NCBI GenBank assembly: GCA_963822575.1
Contig: CAWGHZ010000007.1
Span: 496,001-560,000, forward strand
Reading direction: 5' to 3'
Length of the DNA: 64,000 bases
From: CAWGHZ01 sp963822575
Lineage (GTDB): Bacteria > Pseudomonadota > Alphaproteobacteria > MPNO01 > DASWLB01
Each line of letters opens with the position of its first letter. The stretch's first letter is position 1. Both the position numbers and the translations under genes were made by a program. The notes beneath the pieces are model-generated. The model saw only the letters and a program-made list of their open reading frames with translations, was not told the DNA's origin and ran no database searches. Shown one piece after another: positions 23,108 to 32,257 of the stretch.

Positions 23108-25000
23108 TCAATTCGCGACGTAGGCCCATTCGCGGAACTCCTCGAGACCCAGCGTCTCGAGCGTCGTCATCAGCGGGCGGCCGGTCTTCTCGTGCCGCCC
23201 GGACAGACGATAATACTCGTAGATCAGGTCGGGCAGCCATTTGGCGACCGTGAAGCCCTCGAACTTGCCGTCGGGCACGGGGTCGAGGAAGCGCTGGCCG
23301 ACGTCCTGCCAGTCGAGGTCGGCGGTCCAGCCGCGCTGCACCCCGAACACGCTTTGCAGGATCATGGCGCGGTGGCCTGCCGCCATCGCCTCGTCCAGGT
23401 CGAAGTCCCAGCCGGTGGTGGCGTTCAGGGAATCGACCATCGATTTCAGCCCGTCCGGCTTCATGTGGCTCTGCGCGAACCAGCACGCGCCGAACAGACC
23501 GGAGAACTGCCGCACCTGCTCGATCAGCACCTGCGACCACGGCCAGCCCTCCGGCTGGTCGCGGTCGAGCGGGCCCCATTTCTCGCGGTACTTCAGGTCG
23601 GGTGGTGGGTTGGCCGAGCCGCCGCCCTGCGGCTTCATGCCACCCGACGCCACCAGCTCGCGGATCATCTGGCCGAAATGGGGCCGCCAGTCGTGCAGCG
23701 CCGGCGTGCCCTTCTTGGTGTGCACTACCCATTTCGGCGCGTCGCCGCCGATCGCCTGGGCCACCTCGAACGGCCCCTCGGCAAGGAGCCGGCCCCACTT
23801 GCCCTCGCGCCGCGCGCACATGTCGAGGAGCCGGTCGACCACCTCCACGTTGCCCCATTCGAAGGCCATGCCATCGGTGTCGGCTTGGGTCAGCAGGCCG
23901 CGCGCATAGGCCTCGAACGCGACCGCGGCGCCGAATCCGAAATGGCTGCACTCGATGCCGAGGTCGTTGATGCGCTCGGCGAGGTAGAGCACCGGGTTGC
24001 CCTTGATCCCCAGATTGTAGAACGTGTCCATCCATTCGCTGCCGGCGTTGAAATGGCCGACATGGCCGGTGTACGGCCCCTCGCCGATGGTCACGTCCCA
24101 CGGGCAGAGCGACTGGCACTGGAAGCAGGGGCGCAGGGTGATCCCGTTCCGGTCGAAGCCGCGATTGTGGTCGCCGATCAGGCTCGAGGTGAAGTTGTTG
24201 TTGGGCAGCGACTGGAGATGCGCGGCGTGGCCCACCCCGCGCTTCTCCTCGACGTCGCGCACCCACAGCACCTTGCGCCAGCGCAGCCCCGCCGCGACCA
24301 GCGCGGCCTTGTCGTGCAACGGCGGCCGCGCGCCGCCATGGACGACGATCCCCTTCAGCTTCTTCGCGCCGAAGATCGCCCCGCCCGAGTGCGAGGCCGA
24401 GTGGTTGTAGTCGTTCACCAGCATCGCCGCGGGCACCAAATTCTCGCCCGCGGGGCCGATGCACATGACGCGCGCGGCCTTGAGGCCGACCTCCTCGCGC
24501 AGCCCGTCCTCGGTGGCGCGCGCGCCCTGGCCCCAGAACTTGGTGGCGTCGCGCAGCTCCGCCTTGCCGTCGTTGATGAACAAATAGGTCGGGCGGCGCG
24601 CCTGGCCCTCGATGATCAGCCCGTCATAGCCCGCGCCCTTGAGGGCGACGGCCCAGAACCCGCTGGCCGCGCCGCGACCGAACGTACGGGTGAGCGGGCT
24701 CGGGAACACGGCGGTGACCTTGGTGCCGCCCGGGGTGAGGCCGGTGCCGGTCAACGGCCCGGTCATCATCACCATCTTGCTGTCCGGCCCGTACGGCTCG
24801 GCGTCGAGCGGCAGCTCGTTCATCAGGATGTAGCTCGCCAGCGCCTGCCCGCCGATCAGCTTGCGCAGCACCGGCTCCTCGGGAAGGTTTTCGTCGGTCA
24901 GCGCACCGGTCGAGAGGTTCACCCTGAGGATCTTGCCCATGTAGCCGCCGGGGAGCGGCGTCGTCCGTTCGCGCGGCAGCAGGTCGGCGGCAATCGTCAT
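23108..25000 (-). CDS. Aldehyde ferredoxin oxidoreductase, tungsten-dependent
   Basis: 630 residues from ATG 25000. The N-terminal GGYMGKILRVNLSTG and the GGQALASYIL segment are diagnostic of the AOR family, which carries a tungstopterin. Cysteines for the [4Fe-4S] cluster are seen in CFQCQSLC (about 292-299) and the later FGACWFAQSH. The enzyme oxidises aldehydes to acids, or runs in reverse, with low-potential electrons. The gene immediately upstream encodes a four-cluster ferredoxin subunit, an arrangement like the AorA-AorB pair of aromatic degraders. A third flavin subunit is not in the window. Confidence 0.9.
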   Translation of the reverse strand: MTIAADLLPRERTTPLPGGYMGKILRVNLSTGALTDENLPEEPVLRKLIGGQALASYILMNELPLDAEPYGPDSKMVMMTGPLTGTGLTPGGTKVTAVFPSPLTRTFGRGAASGFWAVALKGAGYDGLIIEGQARRPTYLFINDGKAELRDATKFWGQGARATEDGLREEVGLKAARVMCIGPAGENLVPAAMLVNDYNHSASHSGGAIFGAKKLKGIVVHGGARPPLHDKAALVAAGLRWRKVLWVRDVEEKRGVGHAAHLQSLPNNNFTSSLIGDHNRGFDRNGITLRPCFQCQSLCPWDVTIGEGPYTGHVGHFNAGSEWMDTFYNLGIKGNPVLYLAERINDLGIECSHFGFGAAVAFEAYARGLLTQADTDGMAFEWGNVEVVDRLLDMCARREGKWGRLLAEGPFEVAQAIGGDAPKWVVHTKKGTPALHDWRPHFGQMIRELVASGGMKPQGGGSANPPPDLKYREKWGPLDRDQPEGWPWSQVLIEQVRQFSGLFGACWFAQSHMKPDGLKSMVDSLNATTGWDFDLDEAMAAGHRAMILQSVFGVQRGWTADLDWQDVGQRFLDPVPDGKFEGFTVAKWLPDLIYEYYRLSGRHEKTGRPLMTTLETLGLEEFREWAYVAN

Positions 25001-25012
25001 GGCACCTCTCCC

Positions 25013-25810
25013 CTAGCCGACCTTGCGCCACGGCCAGTAGCGATAGGCGAGCCGGTTCGGATGGATGATCGCGAGGAAGAGCGCGCGCACCTTGGCGGCG
25101 ACGCCCAGGCGCAGGGTGAACAGGTCGCGGATCATCAGCGAAAGCGGGATGGAATGGTGCGGGTACTTCTCGGGCCCGACCGTGCGCAGCCCGTACGCGT
25201 CGCGGTCCTTGCCGAGCACGTAGCGCACGCTGGTGCCGCCGGCCTCCGTGGCGCCATAGAGCGAACCGCCGATTTCGGACGCGCGCTCCTCGGCCTTGGC
25301 CGCCATGTCCCCGGCGCGGCCGAAATCGAGCGCGCCGACCGGGCAGGCCTGGACACAGAACGGGGTCTCGCCGGCGCCAAGCCGGTCGTTGCACATGGTG
25401 CATTTCGCGGCCTTGCGCGCGACCTTGTCGTAGGAGATGACGCCCCACGGGCAGGCCTCGATGCAGTATTCGCACCCGATGCACTTGTTCTGGTCGATGA
25501 CGACGGGGCCTTCGTCGTACTTGGTGATCGCCTCGACGGGGCAGACCGCGGCGCAGATCGGGTAGTCGCAATGCATGCAGCTGTTGCGCGCCCAGAGCGG
25601 CGACTGCCCCTCGAGCGCCGGCGGCTCCATGGTGATCCAGTTGTCGGCGGCGATCTCGAACAGCGTCTCGCGCGAATTGTCGTTCCAGTCCTTGCACGCG
25701 TTGACACATTGGCGGCAGCCGATGCAGAGCGTCGCGTCGAACAGGATCGAACGTTTCTCGCCGTCGAGGAGGCGGCCGGTCGGAAATGGCGTTCCGTGTT
25801 GATCGTTCAT
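25013..25810 (-). CDS. 4Fe-4S ferredoxin subunit (DmsB/AorA-like)
   Basis: 265 residues from ATG 25810. Four cysteine clusters are visible: CIGCRQCVNAC near 29, CMHCDYPICAAVCP near 78, CIGCEYCIEACP near 110, and CTMCNDRL with FCVQACP near 135-155. This is the electron-transfer subunit layout of molybdo- and tungsto-enzymes. It ends 12 nt before the aldehyde oxidoreductase, its evident partner. The last 90 residues lack cysteine and form no clear membrane anchor. Confidence 0.9.
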   Translation of the reverse strand: MNDQHGTPFPTGRLLDGEKRSILFDATLCIGCRQCVNACKDWNDNSRETLFEIAADNWITMEPPALEGQSPLWARNSCMHCDYPICAAVCPVEAITKYDEGPVVIDQNKCIGCEYCIEACPWGVISYDKVARKAAKCTMCNDRLGAGETPFCVQACPVGALDFGRAGDMAAKAEERASEIGGSLYGATEAGGTSVRYVLGKDRDAYGLRTVGPEKYPHHSIPLSLMIRDLFTLRLGVAAKVRALFLAIIHPNRLAYRYWPWRKVG

Positions 25811-25898
25811 TCCTCCCCTCCCGCGGCGAACGCCGTCTTTTTGGGCGCAGCCATGGTGACGGGAAGGCGCCGCGCGTGTCTATCGATTTCTTCGATGC

Positions 25899-26909
25899 CT
25901 AATCGAACCGCGCGAACTCGACACGGGCTTCGGGCACGAACAGCTCCTCGACGTCGCGCCGGCGCTTGGCGAGTCCCTGCTCGTGGTGGTAGCGCAGGAA
26001 GGCCTCCAGCGTCTTGCGGTTCGCTTCGATGCCGTAGGGATACGGATCGTCGCCCAGAAGCGCGCGGTTCTCCTCCTGGTGCTGGGTGAGCCAGGGCGTC
26101 GGGTAGTGGCGGTGCATATTGGCTTCCTGGAAGTCGAGCTCGCGATAGCACACATCCTTGGCGCGCTTCAGCGTCTGGTAGAGGTTCTGCGCAACCCAGC
26201 GGTTCGCCTCGTAGAATTCGCGCCGCAGCGCGACGAGATGGACCAGCGGATGGATGCCGGTCTTGCGGAAATAGTCGCGCTCGACCCGCTCGTAATCGGG
26301 AAACAGGCGCCGCACCCGGCCCGAGCGGTCGGCGAAGGAGGGCGGCGCAATCGCCGAGTAGAGCGCGTCGATCTCGCCCGAGACCAGCATGCCATCGAGC
26401 GACTGGCCCGGCTGCAGCTTCACGACCTTCATGAAGGGCGGCGGCGGGAAGGGCGCGAAGTCGCGGCCGCGCGTCGCGTCGAGCGCGCCCGCATAGTAGG
26501 TCGGGCTGTCGATCGGCACGCCGTATTCGTCGGCCATGATGCCGCGCGCCCAGATCGCCGCGTCGTGGCCGTAGGCGAAGGGCTCGCCGATCTTCTTGCC
26601 GATCAGGTCCTTCGGCTCCGTGATGCCGCTCTTGGCGCTGACGTAAATCGCGGAATGGCGGAAGTTGCGGGCGGGAAAGACCGGGACGGCGACCAGCGGC
26701 GGATCGTCGAGATCGAGCGAGCTGATGAAGAATTTCAGCCCCATCTCGCAGGCGTCGAACTCCTGCGTCCGCAGCATGCGGGGGAAGGTCTCGGCCGGGA
26801 AGCATTTGAGATAGGTGAGGTCGGCGCCCTCGACCGCGACCCGTCCGTCGGCGAGCGCCCGCGTGTGATAATAATCGTCGCAGGCGAAGGTGAGCTTCAG
26901 CTTCGTCAC
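25899..26909 (-). CDS. 4,5-dihydroxyphthalate decarboxylase-like protein 1
   Basis: 336 residues from GTG 26909 with GGGGAG 6 nt upstream. It resembles Pht5-type proteins, which have the two-lobed fold of periplasmic binding proteins but no signal peptide. Landmarks are FDACEMGLKFFIS, VPVFPARNFRHSAIYV and WLTQHQEENRALLGDDPYPYGIEANRKTLEAFLRYHHEQG. Family members are described as decarboxylases of dihydroxyphthalate, though many may be uncharacterised ligand-binding proteins. It heads the aldehyde-oxidoreductase unit and is divergent from paralogue 2. Confidence 0.78.
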   Translation of the reverse strand: MTKLKLTFACDDYYHTRALADGRVAVEGADLTYLKCFPAETFPRMLRTQEFDACEMGLKFFISSLDLDDPPLVAVPVFPARNFRHSAIYVSAKSGITEPKDLIGKKIGEPFAYGHDAAIWARGIMADEYGVPIDSPTYYAGALDATRGRDFAPFPPPPFMKVVKLQPGQSLDGMLVSGEIDALYSAIAPPSFADRSGRVRRLFPDYERVERDYFRKTGIHPLVHLVALRREFYEANRWVAQNLYQTLKRAKDVCYRELDFQEANMHRHYPTPWLTQHQEENRALLGDDPYPYGIEANRKTLEAFLRYHHEQGLAKRRRDVEELFVPEARVEFARFD

Positions 26910-26999
26910 GCCCGTCTCCCCGTCGTTCGATTCGGGGCAGTCCGCGCGGCCCCGTTTGTGCCATTATAAGGCCGAAGAAAATCGGGGGAAGAACCGTCC

Positions 27000-27992
27000 A
27001 TGGCCGACCTGCCGCTCACTTTGGCGTGTCTCAAGTACAATCACGTCCGCGCTTTGATGGAGGGCGACGTCCGGCCCGATGGGATCGACCTCATTTGCCG
27101 CGATCTCGATCCGGAAGCGATCCACCCGCGCATGCTGCGCGACCGCGAATTCGACGTGTCCGAGATGGGGCTCACCTTCTATCTCGGCACGCTCGCCCAG
27201 GCGGACCCGCCCTTTCTCGCCATCCCGGTCTTCACCTCGCGGGGCTTCCGGCACGGCACGATCTACGTCAATGCGGAGAGCGGCATCGAGAAGCCCGAGG
27301 ATCTGATCGGCCGGACCGTCGGCGAGCAGCGCGCCTATGGCCACGACGCCGGCATGTGGTCCAAGGGCATCCTGAGCGACGAGTACGGCGTGCGCGCCGA
27401 CCGGATGTCCTATGTCATCGGCGGCGTGAACAATCCGGTGCCCAACTCGCACTGGCTGCCGCATGCGCCGCCGCCGCACGTAAAGGTGCAGTACCTGGGC
27501 TCCGACCGCACGCTCGCGCCGATGATCGAGTCGGGCGAGATCGCCGCGCTGTTTGCCGCCACCCAGCCGCGCGGCTTCGGCAACGGCAAAATTCGGCAGC
27601 TCTTCCCCGACCACGTGGCGATGGAGCGCGACTATTTCCGCCGCACCTCCATTCATCCGATCATGCACACCGTGGTCATCAAGCGCGAAATCGTGCGCGC
27701 AAACCCCTGGGTGCCGCGCGCGCTCTACGATGCGTTCCGCGAAGCCAAACGGCGGCACGACGAATATTACCGCTCGATCGCGACCAAGATGCACCGCGTG
27801 CTGACGCTGTGCTGGGCGACCGAGCTTTATGCCGAGAACCGCAAGCTGATGGGCGACGACGCTTGGCCCTACGGCGTGGCGGCCAACCGCAAGCCGCTCG
27901 AAACCGCGCTCCGCTACCATCACGAGCAGGGCATGTCGAAACGGCGCTTTTCGGCCGAGGAAATCTTCGCGCCGGAGACGCTCGAAGATTAG
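27000..27992 (+). CDS. 4,5-dihydroxyphthalate decarboxylase-like protein 2
   Basis: 330 residues from ATG 27000 with GGGGGAAG upstream. It is a clear paralogue of 25899-26909 (FDVSEMGLTFYLG, IPVFTSRGFRHGTIYV, and a C-terminal GDDAWPYGVAANRKPLETALRYHHEQG). It is followed after 208 nt by an NMT1-type binding protein. The divergent pairing across a 90-nt gap suggests common control of the oxidoreductase unit on the left and the uptake system on the right. Confidence 0.78.
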   Translation: MADLPLTLACLKYNHVRALMEGDVRPDGIDLICRDLDPEAIHPRMLRDREFDVSEMGLTFYLGTLAQADPPFLAIPVFTSRGFRHGTIYVNAESGIEKPEDLIGRTVGEQRAYGHDAGMWSKGILSDEYGVRADRMSYVIGGVNNPVPNSHWLPHAPPPHVKVQYLGSDRTLAPMIESGEIAALFAATQPRGFGNGKIRQLFPDHVAMERDYFRRTSIHPIMHTVVIKREIVRANPWVPRALYDAFREAKRRHDEYYRSIATKMHRVLTLCWATELYAENRKLMGDDAWPYGVAANRKPLETALRYHHEQGMSKRRFSAEEIFAPETLED

Positions 27993-28200
27993 GCGGCGAA
28001 GGAGGCGCGGTTGACGACCGGCTTTGGCGCACACTAGTCTTGCCGCGGCGATGCGCGAATAACGGCATCGCGCGGTTACGGGGCGTGTCGTTAAAGGCAG
28101 TGAGCTTGCCGGGTTTCCCCCACTGCATCGACGGGCATCCGCACGACCGACGATCGTCCATGGCGCCGTACGGCGGCGCCGGTACTGGGAGGAAACGACC

Positions 28201-29229
28201 ATGCAATCACAATTCATCCGCGCCGCCGCGCTCGGCGCGGCCATCGCCCTTGCGGCATACGCCGCCGTCCCGTCCGCCCGGGCGGCGTCCCAGGAGGTCA
28301 ATATCGGCGTCCTCAAGGTGGGCGCCACCTCGCCCGTCTTCGTCGCGCTCGACCGCGGTTACTTCACCAAGGAAGGGCTGACCCCAAAGCTCAAATATTT
28401 CGGCGCGGGCTCGCATGTCGCCGAGGCGGTGGTGGCGGGCGACGTCGATGTCGGCGTCACTGGCTTGACGGCCGGGCTCTACAACCTCGCGGCCAACGGC
28501 AAGATCCGCGTGCTCAGCGGGCTGCACCGCGAATGGCCGGGCTTCCATGAGCTCGGCTATTTCGCCTCGGCGAACGCATGGGCCCACGGCTGGCGTACGT
28601 TCAAGGACTTCCCCGGCCATAGCGTGGCAATCACGACGATCGGGTCGACCACCCACTACGCGCTTGGCCTCGTCGCCGAAAAATTCGGCTTCAAGCTGTC
28701 GGACGTGAAGGTGCTGCCGATGCAGCGCATCCCGAACAGCGCCTCGGCCGTGGCCGGCAGCAAGGCCGATTTCGGCCTCGAACCGAGCACCTTCTCGGCC
28801 AAGCTGAAAAAGGCGGGCGCACATCTCGTCGGCTGGGTCGGCGACGTGACGCCCTGGCAGATCGGCTCGGTGTTCACGGGGGCCAAGACCGCCGACACCA
28901 AGATGGACATGCTCAAGCATTTCCTCGCCGCCATGCAGATGGCCGTGACCGACTATCACGACGCCTTCACCACGGCAGACGAGAAACGGAAGGACGGCCC
29001 GACGGCGCCGGCCGTCCTCGCCATCATCTCCAAGCATCTCGGCGTTCCGGCGCAGCGGCTCGAAGACGAAGTGCCTTACGTCGATCCCCAGATGCGCATC
29101 GACCTCGCCGACATCAACCACCAGATCGCCTGGTACCGGAAGCACGGCATGATCAAAAAGCCGCTCACGGCCAAGGATGTGGTCGACATGCGCTACGCCA
29201 AGCTGATGCACCCCGAAATGGCGAAGTAG
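28201..29229 (+). CDS. NMT1-type ABC substrate-binding protein
   Basis: 342 residues from ATG 28201 preceded by GGGAGGAAAC. A Sec signal peptide (1-28, ending SARAA) leads into an SsuA/NMT1 core (VNIGVLKVGATSPVFVALDRGYF, VAEAVVAGDVDVGVTGLTAGLYNLA). A near-relative follows at 29417-30451 and then a matching ATPase and permease. The two binding proteins may give the same transporter two ligand specificities. A strong hairpin after the stop (29241-29269) could lower expression of the downstream genes relative to this one. Confidence 0.87.
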   Translation: MQSQFIRAAALGAAIALAAYAAVPSARAASQEVNIGVLKVGATSPVFVALDRGYFTKEGLTPKLKYFGAGSHVAEAVVAGDVDVGVTGLTAGLYNLAANGKIRVLSGLHREWPGFHELGYFASANAWAHGWRTFKDFPGHSVAITTIGSTTHYALGLVAEKFGFKLSDVKVLPMQRIPNSASAVAGSKADFGLEPSTFSAKLKKAGAHLVGWVGDVTPWQIGSVFTGAKTADTKMDMLKHFLAAMQMAVTDYHDAFTTADEKRKDGPTAPAVLAIISKHLGVPAQRLEDEVPYVDPQMRIDLADINHQIAWYRKHGMIKKPLTAKDVVDMRYAKLMHPEMAK

Positions 29230-29240
29230 CCATCGCGGGA

Positions 29241-29269
29241 CCGCTCCGCCCCCCTTATGGGCGGAGCGG
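29241..29269. terminator. GC-rich hairpin after first binding-protein gene
   Basis: An 11-bp perfect stem (CCGCTCCGCCC at 29241-29251 with GGGCGGAGCGG at 29259-29269) and a 7-nt loop begin 12 nt after the stop codon. There is no T-run, so it is either a partial terminator or a 3' RNA-stability hairpin inside the transport operon. Confidence 0.5.
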
Positions 29270-29416
29270 GCGCCCGACGGGCCGGGCCTCGCACCGGCAC
29301 GCCGTGATGCTTGCGGTGGATGGCTTCGGCGCGTGAGAATGTCGGCGACCGCACGGGACTCCGGATCGGACGGGCCACGGCGCGGCGTGAGCAACCCTGA
29401 GAAGGAACATCGCAGA

Positions 29417-30451
29417 ATGAGCGCATCCGCACCCTGGCGCCGGCTCGCCCGGCGGACACTCGCCGTCGCCGGCGCGGCCGTCCTGGCCGCCGGCATCGGT
29501 GCGCCATCGGTCCGGGCGGCCGACACGATCCGGGTCGGCACGGTCCACTCGCAGGGCGGCGCCTCGGCGTTCGTCGCGATCGCCAAGGGGTACTTCAAGG
29601 AGCAGGGGCTCGACGTCAAGCTCACCCTCTTCCACTCCGCCGCGCCGATCGCCGTCGCCGCCGCGTCGGGCGACATCGATTTCGGCTCGACCGCGCTCAC
29701 CGCCGCCTTCTGCAACCTGGCCTACAAGGGCACGCTGCGCATCATCGCCGCCGGCGGGTGGGAGCGTCCCGGCTTCCAGACCATCGGGTTCCTGCTGTCG
29801 AACAAGGCTTACGCCGAGGGCGTCCGGTCGTTCGGCGACCTCAAGGGGCGCAAGGTCGGCATCACCCAGCGCGGCACGCCGCTCGAGTACGACGCCGACC
29901 GCGTGCTGCAGAAGCATGGCCTGTCGATCGAGGACGTGCAGGTCATCCCGCTGCAATCCAACCCCAACGTCGCATCGGCCATCAAGGGCGGCGAGATCGA
30001 CGTCGGCGTGCAGACGGTCGCCAACATCCTTCCGCTCGTCGCCCGCCACGACGCGCGGCTGCTCGGCTGGGCCTCGGACGAGCTGGGCGGCGGCCAGTCG
30101 ACCGTGACCTTCACCACCGGCACGTTCGCGAAGGCGCATCCCGACGTCGTCCGACGCTTCCTCGTCGCGTTCGCCAAGGGCGGCGCCGAGTGGGACAAGG
30201 CGTTCCTCGACGCGAAGGGCCACCGCGCCGATCAGCCGAGCGCCAAGGAGATGATCGGCATCGTGGCCAAGACGCTGCAGACCAAGCCCGAGATCGTGGC
30301 GCGCGGCGTCGGCTATTTCGATCCGGAGAACCGCATCGTGATGTCCGACTTGCAGCACGTGCTCGACTGGTATCACGAGCACGGCATGGTCAAGACCCGC
30401 ATGAACGCCGACGCGCTGCTCGACAAGCGCTTCGTCGTGTTGGCGCACTAG
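29417..30451 (+). CDS. NMT1-type ABC substrate-binding protein
   Basis: 344 residues from ATG 29417 (AAGGAA upstream); an earlier in-frame start at 29333 would add a poorly composed extension. The signal peptide has two arginine pairs (WRRLARRTLAVAG) and ends VRAAD, so Tat export is possible. The core is like 28201-29229 (TVHSQGGASAFVAIAKGYFKEQGL, IAVAAASGDIDFGSTALTAAFCNLAY). It is followed after 80 nt by the ATPase and permease genes and is presumably their cognate binding protein. Confidence 0.87.
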   Translation: MSASAPWRRLARRTLAVAGAAVLAAGIGAPSVRAADTIRVGTVHSQGGASAFVAIAKGYFKEQGLDVKLTLFHSAAPIAVAAASGDIDFGSTALTAAFCNLAYKGTLRIIAAGGWERPGFQTIGFLLSNKAYAEGVRSFGDLKGRKVGITQRGTPLEYDADRVLQKHGLSIEDVQVIPLQSNPNVASAIKGGEIDVGVQTVANILPLVARHDARLLGWASDELGGGQSTVTFTTGTFAKAHPDVVRRFLVAFAKGGAEWDKAFLDAKGHRADQPSAKEMIGIVAKTLQTKPEIVARGVGYFDPENRIVMSDLQHVLDWYHEHGMVKTRMNADALLDKRFVVLAH

Positions 30452-30531
30452 CCGCCCGAGACGCGAGGCCGGCATCGAAGGAAAGGTGTCCGCTTGAATC
30501 GGTTGATGCGTGCGACGTGGGACCGGCGCCG

Positions 30532-31305
30532 ATGGATGTGATCATCGACGTCAAGCGGCACGCCTATGACGATCTGCTCGTCCTCGAGGACATCGCGGTG
30601 CATGTCCGCGAGGGCGAGATCGTCGCCGTCATCGGCCCGTCGGGCTGCGGCAAGTCGACCCTGCTCGGCATCGTCGGCGGCGTCCTCAAGGCGAGCCAGG
30701 GCACCGTGTTCCTGGAGGGCGACGCGCCGCATGACTGCCTCAACCCGCTCACCTTCATCTTCCAGGATTTCGCCCTGCTGCCCTGGCGCACGGTCGAGCA
30801 AAATGTCGCGCTGCCGTTGGAGCATCACCGCCTGCCTCCCGCCGAACTCAAGGCGCGCGTCGCCGACGCGCTCAACCGCACCGGGCTCTCCGACTTCGCG
30901 ACCGCCTTCCCGAAGCAGCTTTCCGGCGGCATGCGCCAGCGGGTGGGCATCGCCCGCGCGCTGGTGGTCCGCCCGGCGGTGCTCTTGATGGACGAGCCGC
31001 TGTCCGCGCTCGACGCGCAGACCCGCGACCTCCTGATGGAGGATTTCCTCGATCTGCTGCTGCGCGAGCGCATCGCCGGGATCTACGTCACCCACAATTT
31101 CCAGGAGGCGCTGCGCCTCGCCGACCGGGTGGTGGTGCTGTCGCGCCGCCCCGGCCGGATCAAGGAGATCCTGCACGTGCCGATTCCGCAGCGCGAGCGC
31201 ACCGAAAAGGCGGCCCAGGCGACCATCGCCGATCTCGGCGAACGCCTGTGGTCGCTGATCCGCGACGAGGCCTCGGTGGCCGATCGGGAGGTCATTCATG
31301 AGTAA
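30532..31305 (+). CDS. ABC transporter ATP-binding protein (SsuB/TauB type)
   Basis: 257 residues from ATG 30532. Walker A GPSGCGKSTL, Q-loop IFQDFALLPWRTV, signature LSGGMRQRVGIARA, Walker B LLMDEPLSALD and H-loop VTHNFQEA are intact. The stop overlaps the permease start by 8 nt, so translation is coupled. With 28201-30451 and 31298-32125 it makes a complete importer for a small anion, sulfonate or aromatic-type ligand. Confidence 0.9.
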   Translation: MDVIIDVKRHAYDDLLVLEDIAVHVREGEIVAVIGPSGCGKSTLLGIVGGVLKASQGTVFLEGDAPHDCLNPLTFIFQDFALLPWRTVEQNVALPLEHHRLPPAELKARVADALNRTGLSDFATAFPKQLSGGMRQRVGIARALVVRPAVLLMDEPLSALDAQTRDLLMEDFLDLLLRERIAGIYVTHNFQEALRLADRVVVLSRRPGRIKEILHVPIPQRERTEKAAQATIADLGERLWSLIRDEASVADREVIHE

Positions 31306-32125
31306 CATCTCGGCAACGACCGGCTCGGTGGCCGGTCAGTCCCTGCGCCGCGAGGTCGATTTCCGCGGCGGCGGCTTCCTCGAGGTGCCGAAGCCGCTCT
31401 ATTCCTGGCTCGCCTTCGCGGCGATCCTGCTCGTCTGGCAGTTGGCCAACTCGTGGGGCTGGGCGGATCCGGTGTTCCTGCCGTCGCCCGTCGCGATCTG
31501 CCGCGCGCTGTGGCAGCTCACCGTGAGCGGCGATCTCTGGGCGAACCTCTCGATCTCGCTGGTGCGGATCGGCAGCGGATGGATCATCGGCGCGGTGCTC
31601 GGCGTCGCGCTCGGCGTCGTCATGGGCCTCTCGACGGCGGGGCGCGCCATCGGCATGCCTTTGGTGTCGGCGATCTACCCGGTGCCTAAGATCGCGCTCA
31701 TGCCGCTCCTGATCCTGTGGCTCGGCATCGGCGAGGCGCCGAAGGTGGTGACCATCGCCTCGGGCGTGTTCTTCCCCACCATCATCGCGACCCTGGCGGC
31801 GATCGATTCCGTGCCGCGCAACCTGATTCGCATGGCGCAGAGCTTCAACCTGCCGATGCGCGCGATCATCTGGAAGGTGATGCTGCCCTCGGCGCTGCCG
31901 GGCGTGCTCGCGGGCTTCCGCATCTCGGTGTCGATCGCGCTGATCCTGGTGGTGGCGGCCGAGATGATCGGCGCGCAGTACGGAATCGGTTCGCTGCTGC
32001 TCACCGCCGGCAACCTTATGCAGTCTGACGATTTGATGGCGGGCGTGGTGATCCTCGCCATTCTCGGGCTGATGATCGGCGCGGTGCTGACGGCGATCGA
32101 GCGCAACTTCCTGCGCTGGCGCTGA
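31298..32125 (+). CDS. ABC transporter permease (nitrate/sulfonate/taurine type)
   Basis: 275 residues from ATG 31298. About six membrane segments, starting with WLAFAAILLVWQLAN, and the EAA loop MRAIIWKVMLPSALPGVLAGFR near 185-205. It is the last gene of the four-gene transport unit. The long palindromic repeat 32134-32257 lies directly downstream, between this gene and a converging monooxygenase gene. Confidence 0.9.
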   Translation: MSNISATTGSVAGQSLRREVDFRGGGFLEVPKPLYSWLAFAAILLVWQLANSWGWADPVFLPSPVAICRALWQLTVSGDLWANLSISLVRIGSGWIIGAVLGVALGVVMGLSTAGRAIGMPLVSAIYPVPKIALMPLLILWLGIGEAPKVVTIASGVFFPTIIATLAAIDSVPRNLIRMAQSFNLPMRAIIWKVMLPSALPGVLAGFRISVSIALILVVAAEMIGAQYGIGSLLLTAGNLMQSDDLMAGVVILAILGLMIGAVLTAIERNFLRWR

Positions 32126-32133
32126 GGGCGCTA

Positions 32134-32257
32134 GAGCATTTTCCGCTCACGCGGGATCGCACCGGTCCGCTCCGCCGCCCGGCCACCCTACGACAGTATG
32201 CTGGTATGGGTGGCCGGGCGGGGGAGAGGGCCGGACCCGTCCGATCGAAAAACGCTC
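32134..32257. repeat. Long palindromic intergenic element
   Basis: Outer inverted ends (GAGCATTTTCCG at 32134-32145 against CGAAAAACGCTC at 32246-32257, 10 of 12 complementary) enclose a perfect inner 13-bp stem (CGCCCGGCCACCC at 32176-32188 with GGGTGGCCGGGCG at 32208-32220). It fills the gap between two converging genes. It probably serves as a bidirectional terminator, and it may be a copy of a dispersed alphaproteobacterial repeat. Confidence 0.65.

Noticed and set aside
22850..26089. 1079-codon open frame on the plus strand
   Set aside because: It runs antisense to the aldehyde oxidoreductase, its Fe-S subunit and the aldolase, all of which have clear motifs. High GC leaves few stops in the opposite strand.
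29758..30531. Upstream extension of the second ABC ATPase
   Set aside because: It overlaps the binding-protein gene in another frame; the ABC domain begins right after ATG 30532.
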